Source of the DNA: Phycisphaerae bacterium
Lineage (GTDB): Bacteria > Planctomycetota > Phycisphaerae > Phycisphaerales > UBA1924
DNA length: 64,000 nt
Assembly: GCA_030432255.1 (NCBI GenBank)
Contig: JAUIHS010000021.1
Span: forward strand, 1 to 64,000
Direction of reading: 5' to 3'
The translations under genes and the position numbers were made by a program. The notes beneath the pieces were generated by a model that was given only the letters and a program-made list of their open reading frames with translations, searched no databases and had not been told where the DNA came from. Each line of letters starts with the position of its first letter. The first letter of the stretch is position 1. Of this stretch, positions 1 to 9,714 are shown piece by piece.

Positions 1-2
1 CG

Positions 3-2156
3 ACGGAGCAGGGCATTCAGCCTTACTTCGCGATGGAACTGGTGGAAGGTCGCAATCTGCGCGCCTGGTGCCAGCGGCATGAAGCGACGACGATACAGCG
101 GCTGCAACTTGTGGCGCAGATCTGTGATGCTGTCGATCATGCGCATCAGAAGGGCGTGATTCACCGCGATCTCAAGCCGGGCAACATCCTGGTCACGAAC
201 GATGGAATGCCCAAGGTGCTCGACTTCGGTGTCGCACGTGCAACAGACAGCGATCAGCACGCAACGATCCAGACCAACATCGGTCAACTCGTCGGAACGA
301 TCCCGTACATGTCGCCGGAGCAGGTCAGCGGAGACCCACGCGATCTCGATGTCCGCTCGGATGTCTATGCGCTCGGCGTCATCCTCTTCGAACTGCTCAC
401 CGGCAGGCTGCCATACAACCTCACCGATCTCAGCGTCTACGAGGCCGTGCGCGTCATTCGGGATGAGACGCCCACCCGAATGACGACGCTCGATGCCGCA
501 CTTCGCGGCGACATCGAGACCATCGTGAGCAAGGCGCTGGAGAAGGAACGCGATCGCCGCTACCAGTCCGCGGCGGCACTCGCCGATGACATCCGACGTC
601 ATCTCGATGATGTGCCCATCCTTGCCCGCCCGGCGACGACGCTCTACAAGTTCACCAAGTTCGCGCGACGCAACAGGATCCCTGTTGCGCTCGCCGCCAC
701 ACTCGTCGTCGCGTTGATCGCCGGGTCGATCACGTCCATCAAGTTCGGTATCGATGCCGTGGAGGAACGTGAAGTCGCCAGGGCCGAGCGGGAGGTGTCG
801 CAGGATGCCCTTGCCTTCCAGTCCCGCATGCTCAAAGGCGTTGAGCCGCATGCCATGGGCAAAGGCATCATCAGAGACCTGCGCGAACAGGTCGCACGGC
901 AGCATCGCCGCGGCAGCGAGCGGTCACAGGCCATGGTAGAGCTCGACCGCCTGCTCATCGATGTCAATGCGGCAGACCTCGCCCGTGGTGTTGTTGACCG
1001 GAGCATTCTGACACCCGCTGTCAAGGCACTCGAGAGTGAGTACGCCGATCAGCCGCTTGTTGAAGCACCTCTGCGCGAGTCGATCGCCGAGGTCTACTAC
1101 AACCTCGGAATCAACGGTCGGGCCGTGACAGAGATCCGCAGCGCCGCTGACATCTACGCAGCGCAACTGGGACCGGAGGATCCGAAGACGATCGAAGCTC
1201 TTACGTTCACAGCCTTCGCACTCCAGCTCGACAATCGCGATGCGGAAGCGCGGGAGATCATTAATGCCATTGTTCCATCAATCGACGCCGCCATCGCGTC
1301 GGGAAAGCCGCACCTCATCGCAGCGGCTCTCGTGGATGCCGCTGGCCAGCTTACGGGGAATGACGATCACGCGGCAAACATCCGGCATGTCGAGACGATC
1401 CGCTCCATGATCGCCGATGGCCTTGAGGTGACCCCCGAAGTTCACCTCTTCTGCCTCACGAGACTCGCCCTTGCGTACTTTCTGGCCGGTGAACTCGACA
1501 GGGCGGCGGACGTTGGGAATGAAGCAGCAGCACTCGCTATTGCGACTTACGGCCGCAGCCACTGGAAGACCCAGCTCGTGCGCACGATTCAGGGCGAGAC
1601 CCTCAAGCTGTCGGATCGCAATGAGGAAGCCCTTGAGGTCACGACCGAAGTGCTGGCGCTGCGGCGTAAACTGCTCGGGAATCGCCACCCGGATACCCTC
1701 ATCGCGATCACGAACCACGCCAGTGTCCTGTCGCGCCTCGGGCGCTACGAAGAGGCGATCGATCTGTATGAGGAAGATATATCTACTACGACGGAACTCC
1801 TCGGTGCGAACCACGGAACGCTCGCGCCGACGTATGCCAACCTTGGGCGCGTACACATCGATCGTGGCGAGTATCAACTGGCGCTGGAGACATTGAACAA
1901 GGCGCTCGGTCTCGCCACAAGGTCATTGGATCTTCGTGGCATCGGTGTCATACTTCAGGCTCGCGGCGAAACGTACCTCAACCTCGACCGCCCGGTAGAC
2001 GCGATTCCCGATCTCGAACGCTCGCGCAGCATCATGCTTCAGGTCTACGCGCCGGAGCATCCCCACCACAAGGCGACCGCTGAGCGACTGGTGCGCGCGT
2101 GTGAGGCGATCGGCGACAGTGAGAACGCCGCGAAGTGGCGCGCATTGTCCAAGTGA
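3..2156 (+). CDS. Ser/Thr protein kinase with TPR repeats, 5' truncated by the window
   Basis: The reading frame is open from base 3, so the N-terminal lobe lies upstream of the window. Counted from the first internal Met (base 33), the catalytic loop HRDLKPGN is at about residue 44, DFG at 64, and the SPEQ activation-segment end at about 94, so all visible catalytic motifs are intact. A hydrophobic segment at about 215-233 follows the kinase domain, and the remaining 470 residues are helical repeats of the tetratricopeptide type (motifs such as EALEV, RYEEAIDLY, EYQLALETL). The design is that of PknB-like membrane kinases with an extracytoplasmic TPR sensor, common in Planctomycetes. Substrates are unknown. 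The gene converges on the dockerin gene that follows. Confidence 0.9.
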   Translation, partial: TEQGIQPYFAMELVEGRNLRAWCQRHEATTIQRLQLVAQICDAVDHAHQKGVIHRDLKPGNILVTNDGMPKVLDFGVARATDSDQHATIQTNIGQLVGTIPYMSPEQVSGDPRDLDVRSDVYALGVILFELLTGRLPYNLTDLSVYEAVRVIRDETPTRMTTLDAALRGDIETIVSKALEKERDRRYQSAAALADDIRRHLDDVPILARPATTLYKFTKFARRNRIPVALAATLVVALIAGSITSIKFGIDAVEEREVARAEREVSQDALAFQSRMLKGVEPHAMGKGIIRDLREQVARQHRRGSERSQAMVELDRLLIDVNAADLARGVVDRSILTPAVKALESEYADQPLVEAPLRESIAEVYYNLGINGRAVTEIRSAADIYAAQLGPEDPKTIEALTFTAFALQLDNRDAEAREIINAIVPSIDAAIASGKPHLIAAALVDAAGQLTGNDDHAANIRHVETIRSMIADGLEVTPEVHLFCLTRLALAYFLAGELDRAADVGNEAAALAIATYGRSHWKTQLVRTIQGETLKLSDRNEEALEVTTEVLALRRKLLGNRHPDTLIAITNHASVLSRLGRYEEAIDLYEEDISTTTELLGANHGTLAPTYANLGRVHIDRGEYQLALETLNKALGLATRSLDLRGIGVILQARGETYLNLDRPVDAIPDLERSRSIMLQVYAPEHPHHKATAERLVRACEAIGDSENAAKWRALSK

Positions 2157-2190
2157 TTGGCGCCCGATCGACCTCTGCCGGTCCCCCCAG

Positions 2191-4020
2191 TCAACCTTCA
2201 CAAGGCAATCCCCATCGCTCCAGCAGGATGTTCAGGTCGTGGAAGTTCACAAGTCCGTCGCCGGTGAAGTCTGCCGCGCCTCCGGCGCCGCCCCATGACA
2301 CCAGCAGCAGGTTGAGGTCATCGATGTTGACCGAGCCGTCCGGGCCGCCTTCCGGTGCGATGTCACCAAGGCACTGACAGGCATCAGGAATCCCATCCCC
2401 GTTCTCGTCCGATGCCACACCTGTTGCAATCTCGCACAGGTCAGTCACACCGTCGTCGTTGCAGTCCGGACCCTTGCAGGTGCACGGGGAGCAGCGGCCG
2501 AAGAGCACGTACGCCGCGCCCGTCGGCGAGCTCGACAAGTTTCTCGCTCGCGGCGCCCCGATGATCACATCCGGAGCCCCGTCCGCATTGAAGTCCCCGA
2601 TGCTCGATGCACCATGACCCGTCTCGTCGAGCGGTCCCGCCCCGACGAACGTCAGGCCGGTCGTCGTGTTCAACGAACCCAGATCGATCACCCCGCCCGG
2701 GACCTCGTCCGGACGGCCAAAGACAATGTACGCCAATCCCCCCGTGTCGGGCCCGGGGTCGCACACCACCACGTCGTCATACCCATCACGATTGATGTCC
2801 CCAGCCCACGACACGGCCGCTCCGCAGAAGCCGCGATCAAAGTCCGTGCCCTCCATCCGGAATGCCATGCCCGGACCCAGCGCATCCAGGCCAAGTACCC
2901 CCGGCCCTCCGATCGCCGCATCCCCGTACAGAAGGTGCGCATACCCCACGCCCTCTACCCCATCCACGGTCCCTTCCACACTCCCGATGAGCATGTCACC
3001 CACTCCGTCCCCGTTGAAGTCTCCCGCGCCGGACAAGGACTCATTCTGCCCGTCCCGGCCCACCACATCCAGGATCACGAGGCCATTGGTGCCATCGAGC
3101 GAATTCAACGGAAGCACGCCCGACGGATCACCCACACCCGCACCACCGAAGACCGCATACGCGCGATCGCGCGCCGCAATCAGGATGTCCGCGATGCCGT
3201 CGCCATTGATATCCGACGCCGATACCGCAAGACCTGTAAGCGAAAACGACGACTCACCCCCCATTACGAAACCGTTGCTCCCGTCCAGCAGGCCCGCGTT
3301 CAGAAGACCCGTTGATCCAATCCCCGCGGCTCCGAAGACCACCCGCGCATCGCCCACGAAATTCCCCGCATGACGAGCGCCGATGATCAGGTCGTCAATC
3401 CCATCATCATTCACATCCCCCGCGGCGACCGCATCCGCGAACGGATTGACACCCGACGGTCCATTGAACCTGAAGCCGTTCATCCCATTCATGTCATCAA
3501 GTTCAATCACCCCGCTCGCGCCGACGCCCGGCCCTCCGAAGACCACGAAGCCCCGCGCCGGCGTCCCGATCACCAGGTCAACGATTCCATCCCCGTTGAT
3601 GTCACCCGACGCCAGGGCGTATCCGCTGAACGTGCTGTTTGAAATGCCCCGCACCACGAAGCCGTTGGAGCCATTCAGGTCCGCTACCTGCATCGACCCC
3701 GAAGATCCCACGCCCGGCCCGCCGAACACCACGTACGTCTCCCCCGGACCAGAGAACAACCCGCCCGCCTCCGTCGCACCAACGGCAAGGTCCGGATACC
3801 CGTCCGCATTGATGTCGCCAATACCCGCCACCGAATCGCCGCACAGATCTCCGCCCCCTGCACCGAAGAACGCGAACCCATTCACACCATCGAGATCGTC
3901 CGGACCCACCGTGGGCGGCAACGTCCCCGCATCCACCATCCCGGTGAGACAAAATACGAGCACGCCCATCAGGACATACGGCGCTCCGAGACCCTGCAAC
4001 ATCAAATCACATCTGCCCAT
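2191..4020 (-). CDS. Secreted FG-GAP/integrin-like repeat protein with C-terminal dockerin-like module
   Basis: The 609-residue product starts at the ATG at 4020, preceded by GGGAGG at good spacing; longer in-frame starts lack this site. An N-terminal hydrophobic segment (about residues 7-30) looks like a signal peptide. The body is at least six FG-GAP-type repeats carrying D-x-N-x-D-G calcium loops ([30 protein letters not shown]), the type that builds a beta propeller. After a Cys-rich linker the last 55 residues form two dockerin-like repeats with IDDLNLLL and FHDLNILL helices. The protein is probably extracytoplasmic. Two more dockerin-tailed genes lie on the same strand just upstream. 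Confidence 0.85.
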   Translation of the reverse strand: MGRCDLMLQGLGAPYVLMGVLVFCLTGMVDAGTLPPTVGPDDLDGVNGFAFFGAGGGDLCGDSVAGIGDINADGYPDLAVGATEAGGLFSGPGETYVVFGGPGVGSSGSMQVADLNGSNGFVVRGISNSTFSGYALASGDINGDGIVDLVIGTPARGFVVFGGPGVGASGVIELDDMNGMNGFRFNGPSGVNPFADAVAAGDVNDDGIDDLIIGARHAGNFVGDARVVFGAAGIGSTGLLNAGLLDGSNGFVMGGESSFSLTGLAVSASDINGDGIADILIAARDRAYAVFGGAGVGDPSGVLPLNSLDGTNGLVILDVVGRDGQNESLSGAGDFNGDGVGDMLIGSVEGTVDGVEGVGYAHLLYGDAAIGGPGVLGLDALGPGMAFRMEGTDFDRGFCGAAVSWAGDINRDGYDDVVVCDPGPDTGGLAYIVFGRPDEVPGGVIDLGSLNTTTGLTFVGAGPLDETGHGASSIGDFNADGAPDVIIGAPRARNLSSSPTGAAYVLFGRCSPCTCKGPDCNDDGVTDLCEIATGVASDENGDGIPDACQCLGDIAPEGGPDGSVNIDDLNLLLVSWGGAGGAADFTGDGLVNFHDLNILLERWGLPCEG

Positions 4021-4243
4021 GATGACCTCCCGCCTCGACCAAACCTTGCATCTCCAACAGATGCCGCAATCGACCGTACATTGTGACCGCCCGCATCGCA
4101 ATGCCCTTCCCACCCCTCGCTTCACGAGTGGAACGGCAAGGGACTTCATGCGGCCGCATCGCTGTCGTGCTACCCTTCGGCCCCCCATTATCGAACGTCA
4201 CAGAGAGTTGCAGTATCGCAACTCCAATCAGAGAAGGACCACC

Positions 4244-4657
4244 ATGACACTCAGCACCCTCGACATCAGCCTGGAACAGGCCCACGCCGCCATTGACGCA
4301 GCGATCAAAAAGGCCGGGGCCATCGACACCCTCATGGACATCGCCATTGTCGATGCTGGCGGCAATCTCAAGGCCTTCGCACGCATGGACAACGCGTGGC
4401 TCGGTTCCATCGACATCGCGATCAAAAAGGCCCGCACGGCCCGCTCCTTCGACATGCCCACCGGCGACATCGGCGCCCTTTCGCAACCGGGCAAGCCGCT
4501 CTTCAACATCGAGCACTCCAACAACGGCCTGATCACGTTCCCCGGTGGCGTACCGATCAGCGTAAACGGGACCATCATCGGCGCGATCGGCGTCTCCGGT
4601 TCCACGGTCGAGAACGACCACGCGGTTGCGGAAGCCGGAGCCGCTGCGGTCAGGTAG
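4244..4657 (+). CDS. GlcG/HbpS-like (haem-degrading family) protein
   Basis: This 137-residue soluble protein starts at the ATG after AGAAGGACCACC. The sequence shows the hallmarks of the PF03928 family (GlcG/HbpS): [17 protein letters not shown] near residue 25, IAIKKARTA near 48, and GGVPI...G(A/V)IGVSG near 100-118. Members bind haem or corrinoids or accompany glycolate and diol metabolism; the exact ligand cannot be read from sequence. It stands alone between minus-strand dockerin genes and has its own terminator-like hairpin just downstream. Confidence 0.85.
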   Translation: MTLSTLDISLEQAHAAIDAAIKKAGAIDTLMDIAIVDAGGNLKAFARMDNAWLGSIDIAIKKARTARSFDMPTGDIGALSQPGKPLFNIEHSNNGLITFPGGVPISVNGTIIGAIGVSGSTVENDHAVAEAGAAAVR

Positions 4658-4685
4658 CCTGCTCTCAATCTCGCTTCTCATGCCA

Positions 4686-4714
4686 GCCACCCACGGTAAT
4701 GTGGATGGCTTTTG
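4686..4714 (+). terminator. Terminator-like hairpin after the GlcG/HbpS gene
   Basis: GCCACCCAC (4686-4694) pairs with GTGGATGGC (4701-4709) with one C-A mismatch and a 6-nt loop, followed by TTTTG. It sits 28 bp after the stop codon. Confidence 0.55.
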
Positions 4715-4742
4715 TCATGGCGACACGGCTTCGCGCACGCAC

Positions 4743-6089
4743 TCAGACGCAGTCCATCTCCCACGCCGACAGCACGAGATTCAGATCGTCAAAGTCAACA
4801 AGGCCGCTCCCGTTCAGATCACCCTCGGGCCCCGGTTCGCCCCAGTTCGACAGAACGGTGTTCAGATCATCGAAGTCGATCACGCCATCACCGGTCGCAT
4901 CGCCGAAGCAGGCGCCGATCACGACATCGTTGCCGTCACCACCCGCGTACGTCACCGCGAAGTTGTACGTCGTGCCGCCGAATGTCGCGGCGATCGATGA
5001 GCTTTCCGGCTGATCTGTGAACGTGCCGAACACCGGGCTTGCTCCCAGATTGTCGATGACCGTGAACATCTCGGTTCCCAGTGGGGCAAAGCCGAGATCA
5101 AGGGTCAGGTCGCCATCGAGGATGACATTGTCCTCAACCTCCACGAGATCTGACGATGTCGAACTGTCGAGATCAATGCGAATCGCGGACCCCGCCTGCT
5201 GGTCGAGTGAACCGTCAATCGTGGATGTCCCGATCGCCGGTCCCGCCGGTGTGAACGTGCCGCCCTCAATCTTCAGATCCATCGGCAGCGCAACCTGTCC
5301 GAATTGTCTCACGTTGAACTCACCGCCGAGCATGCGGAACTCAGTCGCCGTGGAACTCGATGAGCGGATCACGCGATCGACGTTGAGTTCGCCATCAATC
5401 AGTCGGAACGTCCCGTCTCCGCTTGCGATCGGGATGCGCAGATCCTCCGTGATATTCAGGACGCCGCCGTACTGAAAGAAACTGCCGGTGCCATCAACAC
5501 CGACAAAGACATCCACCGTGTTGATCTCACCACCAAAGAGCGAGTACTGGCCGTTGGAACCACTGAAGAAGGCGAGGTTGATCTCGCCCGTGTTGACCGT
5601 CCCCGCATCCTGGAAGTACGCCCCCTCACCACCGAAAGCCACACTCATCTCACCGGTGATGTTCACGACGCCGTCGAAGTGATTGAAGCAGGTGGCGCCC
5701 ACAATGCTCTCGCCGACTCTCATGTCATCACAGTTGATCACCGTCGAGGCGCCGCTGATCTCGCCGAACGCCGTACCCGACTGCCCGAATTGAATACTGT
5801 TCGATTGAAAGACCCCGCCGGAGATCGCAAGGCCAGCCTCGCGGCACAGCACGATGCTGTACACCGGTGATGTCCCTCCAGTGACGGTCGCGGTGCCGCC
5901 ATTCTCCATCCACAGGACTTCACCCGCCGCGGGAAAACCGCAGTCCCAGTTCGCAGGGTCATACCAGTCGCCGACCCCCGGATTGTCCCACGAAATCAGC
6001 ACACCCGAAGCCGTCGAACCGATTGCAAGTGTCGCAAGCAGCGCAATGAATGAACGTGCCGGAAGCGCCGACGAACTGGTGATCCGCAT
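4743..6089 (-). CDS. Secreted beta-helix-like protein with C-terminal dockerin-like module
   Basis: The start at 6089 follows GAGAGGGACTCCC, and residues 1-30 form a signal peptide (RSFIALLATLAIGSTASG). The middle 300 residues are Gly/Asn/Ser-rich beta-strand repeats (GGTATVTGG, GSNGQYSLFGGEINT, GTGSFFQYGG) that resemble autotransporter-associated or beta-helix surface proteins. The C-terminal 50 residues hold two calcium-loop repeats (GDATGDGVIDFDDLN, GDLNGSGLVDFDDLN), each with a helix ending in a Trp motif, as in dockerins. The length is 448 residues. The enzymatic role, if any, is unknown; the layout suggests an adhesive or structural surface protein. Confidence 0.8.
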   Translation of the reverse strand: MRITSSSALPARSFIALLATLAIGSTASGVLISWDNPGVGDWYDPANWDCGFPAAGEVLWMENGGTATVTGGTSPVYSIVLCREAGLAISGGVFQSNSIQFGQSGTAFGEISGASTVINCDDMRVGESIVGATCFNHFDGVVNITGEMSVAFGGEGAYFQDAGTVNTGEINLAFFSGSNGQYSLFGGEINTVDVFVGVDGTGSFFQYGGVLNITEDLRIPIASGDGTFRLIDGELNVDRVIRSSSSTATEFRMLGGEFNVRQFGQVALPMDLKIEGGTFTPAGPAIGTSTIDGSLDQQAGSAIRIDLDSSTSSDLVEVEDNVILDGDLTLDLGFAPLGTEMFTVIDNLGASPVFGTFTDQPESSSIAATFGGTTYNFAVTYAGGDGNDVVIGACFGDATGDGVIDFDDLNTVLSNWGEPGPEGDLNGSGLVDFDDLNLVLSAWEMDCV

Positions 6090-6297
6090 GGGAGTCCCTC
6101 TCGAAGTAGACATGGCCGCGGCGAGCGGCACCCATCAATCATGCCACAATCTGGATCCTGATCTTGCATCAAGGTGGCGAATTGGCGGCGATTGGCGGTC
6201 GGAGGACAGTCAATCCGCCTCCGGCAACTGCCCCATCTTCACAACTGGCCCAGGAGCAGTCAGCGCAGGTCGTGACGGCTGCACGTGCCCTCAGCGC

Positions 6298-7050
6298 TCA
6301 GCAGTCTGTACCCCAGTAGTCCAGCACAAGATTGAGGTCGGCAAAGTTGACCGTGCCATCGGAGTTCGCATCGCCCGATGTGCCTGGCTCAACCGTCTCG
6401 CCCCAGTGGTCGAGCACAATGTTCAGGTCGGTGAAGTCAACGCTGCCCTGTCCATCAACGTCGCCGGGGCAGGCGGCCGCGGCGTCAACGATGAACTCAA
6501 CCTGGTCGATGTGGGATCCGGAATCGCCGTCACTCTCTTGCTACAGGAAAGAGATCGTGATTGTCTCTCCGGCGTTCACTGACAGCGTGTGCACATTGGC
6601 CGTCCACTCATCCTGGTTGCTGAGAATGGAAGTCGTATCGACGAGTACGCCCGAGACTGAACCCTCAACCCGATACTCGCTGAGTCCCGGCGTCCGCAAC
6701 CAGGCATCGAATGAGAAGGTCGCCTCATTGGAGTTCAGAGCCGGCACCACGAAGGATTGCGAATACGTCGGCATGAAGTTCGCATCCATTTCCAGGTGCT
6801 GACCCGTCGGGGCGCCGTCACTCCCCAATGCCGGCGACCCCAGAATCCCCCCATCCCAGATCTCGAAACTCCCCTTCGACGACGACCAGCCCGGCACCTC
6901 CCCCGGAAACTGAAACCCACTGACACTCGGACTCTCGAACTCTCCATTGACCACCAGATCCGTGAGCGCCGCGGCTGCGGGCGCCGTCACCGCCGCGATC
7001 ACGAGCACAACGAAGCCCCCTACCAATCGACATCCCGAACAGGTATACAC
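6298..7050 (-). pseudogene. Secreted dockerin-tailed protein interrupted by an in-frame TAG
   Basis: Translation starts at a GTG (7048-7050) after GGGAGGAGTGACCG and gives a signal peptide followed by a jelly-roll-like domain (LVVNGEFESPSVSG near residue 32). The frame stops at TAG 6541-6543 after ITISFL. The same frame continues for 80 more codons to TGA 6298-6300 and encodes QESDGDSGSHIDQVEF followed by two dockerin-like repeats (GDVDGQGSVDFTDLN, GDANSDGTVNFADLN) ending in WGTDC. The stop falls inside the folded domain, so the truncated form would lose its last strands and the dockerin. It may be a pseudogene, a readthrough site or a sequencing error. It has the same tail type as the next two genes downstream on its strand. 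Confidence 0.75.
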
Positions 7051-7280
7051 CGGTCACTCCTCCCACACCCCATCCTACCTGCGCAGGCGATGAGATTGAA
7101 CGACAGGTTTGGCAATCTCACCCCTGCACGCCACTCGGCACGATGAGCAAAACACCTGCCTCAAGCGCACACATCGCCGCCAGCGACGCGCACAAACTGG
7201 GGACTCAGAGTGTCCCGCCCTGTCACCCACCGGCACGGATGGAGTGGTGGGGGAGGCGCTCGTAAGTCCTTTGGCGCAAA

Positions 7281-7307
7281 GAAAAAGGGCGTGCCGTGAC
7301 ACGCCCT
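7281..7307 (-). terminator. Rho-independent terminator after tmRNA
   Basis: Read on the minus strand, AGGGCGTG (7307-7300) pairs perfectly with CACGCCCT (7293-7286) around a 6-nt loop and is followed by TTTTTC. It lies about 30 bp beyond the tmRNA 3' end. Confidence 0.85.
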
Positions 7308-7337
7308 GTCTCAGCCAGTCGGGGACTGGCAATCAAG

Positions 7338-7685
7338 TGGAGCCGGGGGGAATTGAACCCCCGTCCCGCGACAGTCAGTATGACGCCTCTACGCGTGTGT
7401 CCTCAGGTTTGATCTTGACGAAATGGACGACCTGAGGCCGCCTGCCATTCGCCCAGTCTCAGAAAACTCTCGTCCCGCCGGGCTGAGACGCCCCTTTGGG
7501 ACCAGCCTGATAATCATTGATCCAGACCACATCAGGCGTCAGGTCTGAATCACGCAGCGATTTTACGCCGCGAGAGCAAACTGCGGATTGGCAGTTATAA
7601 GTGGTGCACGCTTGATAACGCGGTCCACGTGCGCCGCGACGCGCCACGCCATACGTTCCCTGTCCGGTCGATTCCGATCGGCCCC
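7338..7685 (-). ncRNA. ssrA: Transfer-messenger RNA (tmRNA)
   Basis: The 5' end GGGGCCGATCGGAATCGAC and the 3' end GGGGGTTCAATTCCCCCCGG plus CTCCA form the tRNA-like acceptor stem and T arm; the seven acceptor pairs include one G-U. The 3' CCA is not encoded. The internal reading frame at 7592-7563 reads GCC AAT CCG CAG TTT GCT CTC GCG GCG TAA, giving the tag A-N-P-Q-F-A-L-A-A, which has the usual LAA protease-recognition end. The RNA rescues stalled ribosomes together with SmpB and marks the nascent chain for proteolysis. The size of 348 nt is normal. It lies downstream of rpsL-rpsG in the same direction. Confidence 0.95.
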
Positions 7686-7833
7686 ATGTTGTCAAAGAAG
7701 TTCCCACCTGACACACAACACGCCAGGCAGTCGCGGCCACCGACCCATCGGTCAACTCGCCGCACCAATCCAAAGAATAGGCTCCATCCGGAGATGGAGC
7801 CAGTCGAATCCTGTCAGTTGTGCTGCTCGCGAA

Positions 7834-8328
7834 TCAGTACGCGAAGTGGCTGAAGGCCTTGTTCGCCTCGGCCATGCGGTGCGTCTGCTCACGCGTCGCC
7901 ATCGCCTTGCCGTCACCCTTGCTCGCGGCGTACAGCTCATCCGCAATGCGGTGATGCATCTGACGGCCACGCTCCTTGCGGCAGGCCTGGATGATCCAGC
8001 GGAAGGCCAGCGACTGCTGACGACGGTTCTTCACCGGCATCGGCACCTGGTAGTTGGCACCGCCGATGCGCTTCGAACGCACCTCAAGACGCGGCTTCAC
8101 GTTGGCAATCGCCTTGTCGAAGACCTCGATGGCGCTCTCAAAGCCCTCCGGATGGCTGTCCTTCTTCAGACGCTTCTCAATCTCGTCCATCGCGTCGTAG
8201 ACAACTCGCTCAGCGACGGACTTCTTGCCGTCAAGCATGATGCAGTTGATGAACTTCGCCAGCACCTTGTTGCCGTAGCGCGGGTCAGGGCGAAGCTGGT
8301 CTTCTGATGAAGTGATGCGTCCGGCCAT
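7834..8328 (-). CDS. rpsG: 30S ribosomal protein S7
   Basis: The 164-residue product is a clear S7: the N-terminal RNA-binding part RPDPRYGNKVLAKFINCIMLDGKK is read across residues 12-36 in pieces, followed by the conserved NVKPRLEVRSKRIGGANYQ segment and the C-terminal KERGRQMHHRIADEL and HRMAEANKAFSHF helices. The start at 8328 has AAGGAG six bases upstream; a longer in-frame start at 8370 has no such site. It nucleates the 30S head and binds 16S rRNA. It follows rpsL by 119 bp in the usual str-operon order, but fusA and tuf are not next to it; tmRNA follows instead. Confidence 0.97.
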   Translation of the reverse strand: MAGRITSSEDQLRPDPRYGNKVLAKFINCIMLDGKKSVAERVVYDAMDEIEKRLKKDSHPEGFESAIEVFDKAIANVKPRLEVRSKRIGGANYQVPMPVKNRRQQSLAFRWIIQACRKERGRQMHHRIADELYAASKGDGKAMATREQTHRMAEANKAFSHFAY

Positions 8329-8447
8329 TGAAAGCTCCTTGGGCTCATCCATCCCGACTCGCGGGACCATCTGTTCACCCCATCACGCGGCCGGCGCGAC
8401 GGGATTACTTGCCGTTGTCGAACCGACGACTGCCGCCGGTGAGTTGA

Positions 8448-8816
<369 letters not shown>

Positions 8817-8963
8817 GCTGAGAATCCAATCGAGACAACGTGACCTGAAGTCGAGCCGCGTAGTGTAGCGACTGGTCGGGGGGATGCAAATGAGGGCGGA
8901 TCGCACACACCCCGTCCCCACACCTTCAGTAAATATGTTCGGAAAACGGAAGGGCTGCTCCGG

Positions 8964-9524
8964 CTACTCCTTCACGCGAGACATGTAGGAGCCGTCCGCG
9001 GTATTGATCCGCACCGTCTCACCGATCTCGATGAAGGGCGGCACCCGCGTCTTGAGCCCCGTTTCGCACACGGCTTCCTTCAACTGGTTGGTGGCCGTGG
9101 CCCCCTTGATCCCCGGCTGGGTGTCCGTGATGGTCAGGTCCACCGCCGAGGGCAGGTTCACCAGGACCGGGTTCCCCTCATGGAAGAGGATCTCCGTGCT
9201 GGTATTGGGCCGCAGGTACTGCATCGCATCGCCCACCATGTCCTCGAAGAGCGTGAACTGGTCGAAGGACTCCGAGTCCATGAAGACCCAGCCCTCACCA
9301 TCCTCGTACAGGTACTCGGCCGTCCGGCGATCCAGGTACGTCTCCTCCACTTCATCCGTGGAGCTGAAACGCTTCTCGATGTACCCGCCCGAGATGATGT
9401 CCTTCATCTTCACCTGCATGAAGGCCCGCAGATTGCCCGGCGTCCGATGCTCCGCCTTGGTGACGATGTACAGCTTGCCATCCATCTTGACGGCGGTTCC
9501 GTTGCGAATGTCCACAGCCTTCAC
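8964..9524 (-). CDS. efp: Elongation factor P
   Basis: The 186-residue product starts at GTG (9524) behind AGGAAGGACTGCACCC. It has the three-domain EF-P layout: KOW-like N-terminal domain, central domain (GWVFMDSESFDQFTL near residue 80) and the C-terminal signature DLTITDTQPGIKGATATNQLK near 130-150. The domain-I loop that normally reads PGKG, with the modified Lys34, reads PGNLRAF here, so the residue in the modified place is Asn31. EF-P relieves stalling at polyproline. The lost lysine means the beta-lysyl, rhamnosyl and aminopentanol routes cannot operate at that residue. It is upstream of rpsL on the same strand. Confidence 0.93.
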   Translation of the reverse strand: MKAVDIRNGTAVKMDGKLYIVTKAEHRTPGNLRAFMQVKMKDIISGGYIEKRFSSTDEVEETYLDRRTAEYLYEDGEGWVFMDSESFDQFTLFEDMVGDAMQYLRPNTSTEILFHEGNPVLVNLPSAVDLTITDTQPGIKGATATNQLKEAVCETGLKTRVPPFIEIGETVRINTADGSYMSRVKE

Positions 9525-9714
9525 GGGTGCAGTCCTTCCTCAAGAGCGCAGAACGTGCGAGTCCTTCCCGGAGTGCTCAGCAGTGTAGCCGGAATCCCGG
9601 GAAACGACACCCCTCACACCGCCCCCGGAGGGCTCACCGTACGAGGCCCACGCCCACGCGCTGCGACCCCCGAGCCCGCTATCATCAGGAGAGACAACCG
9701 AAGGGAGAAGCCCC

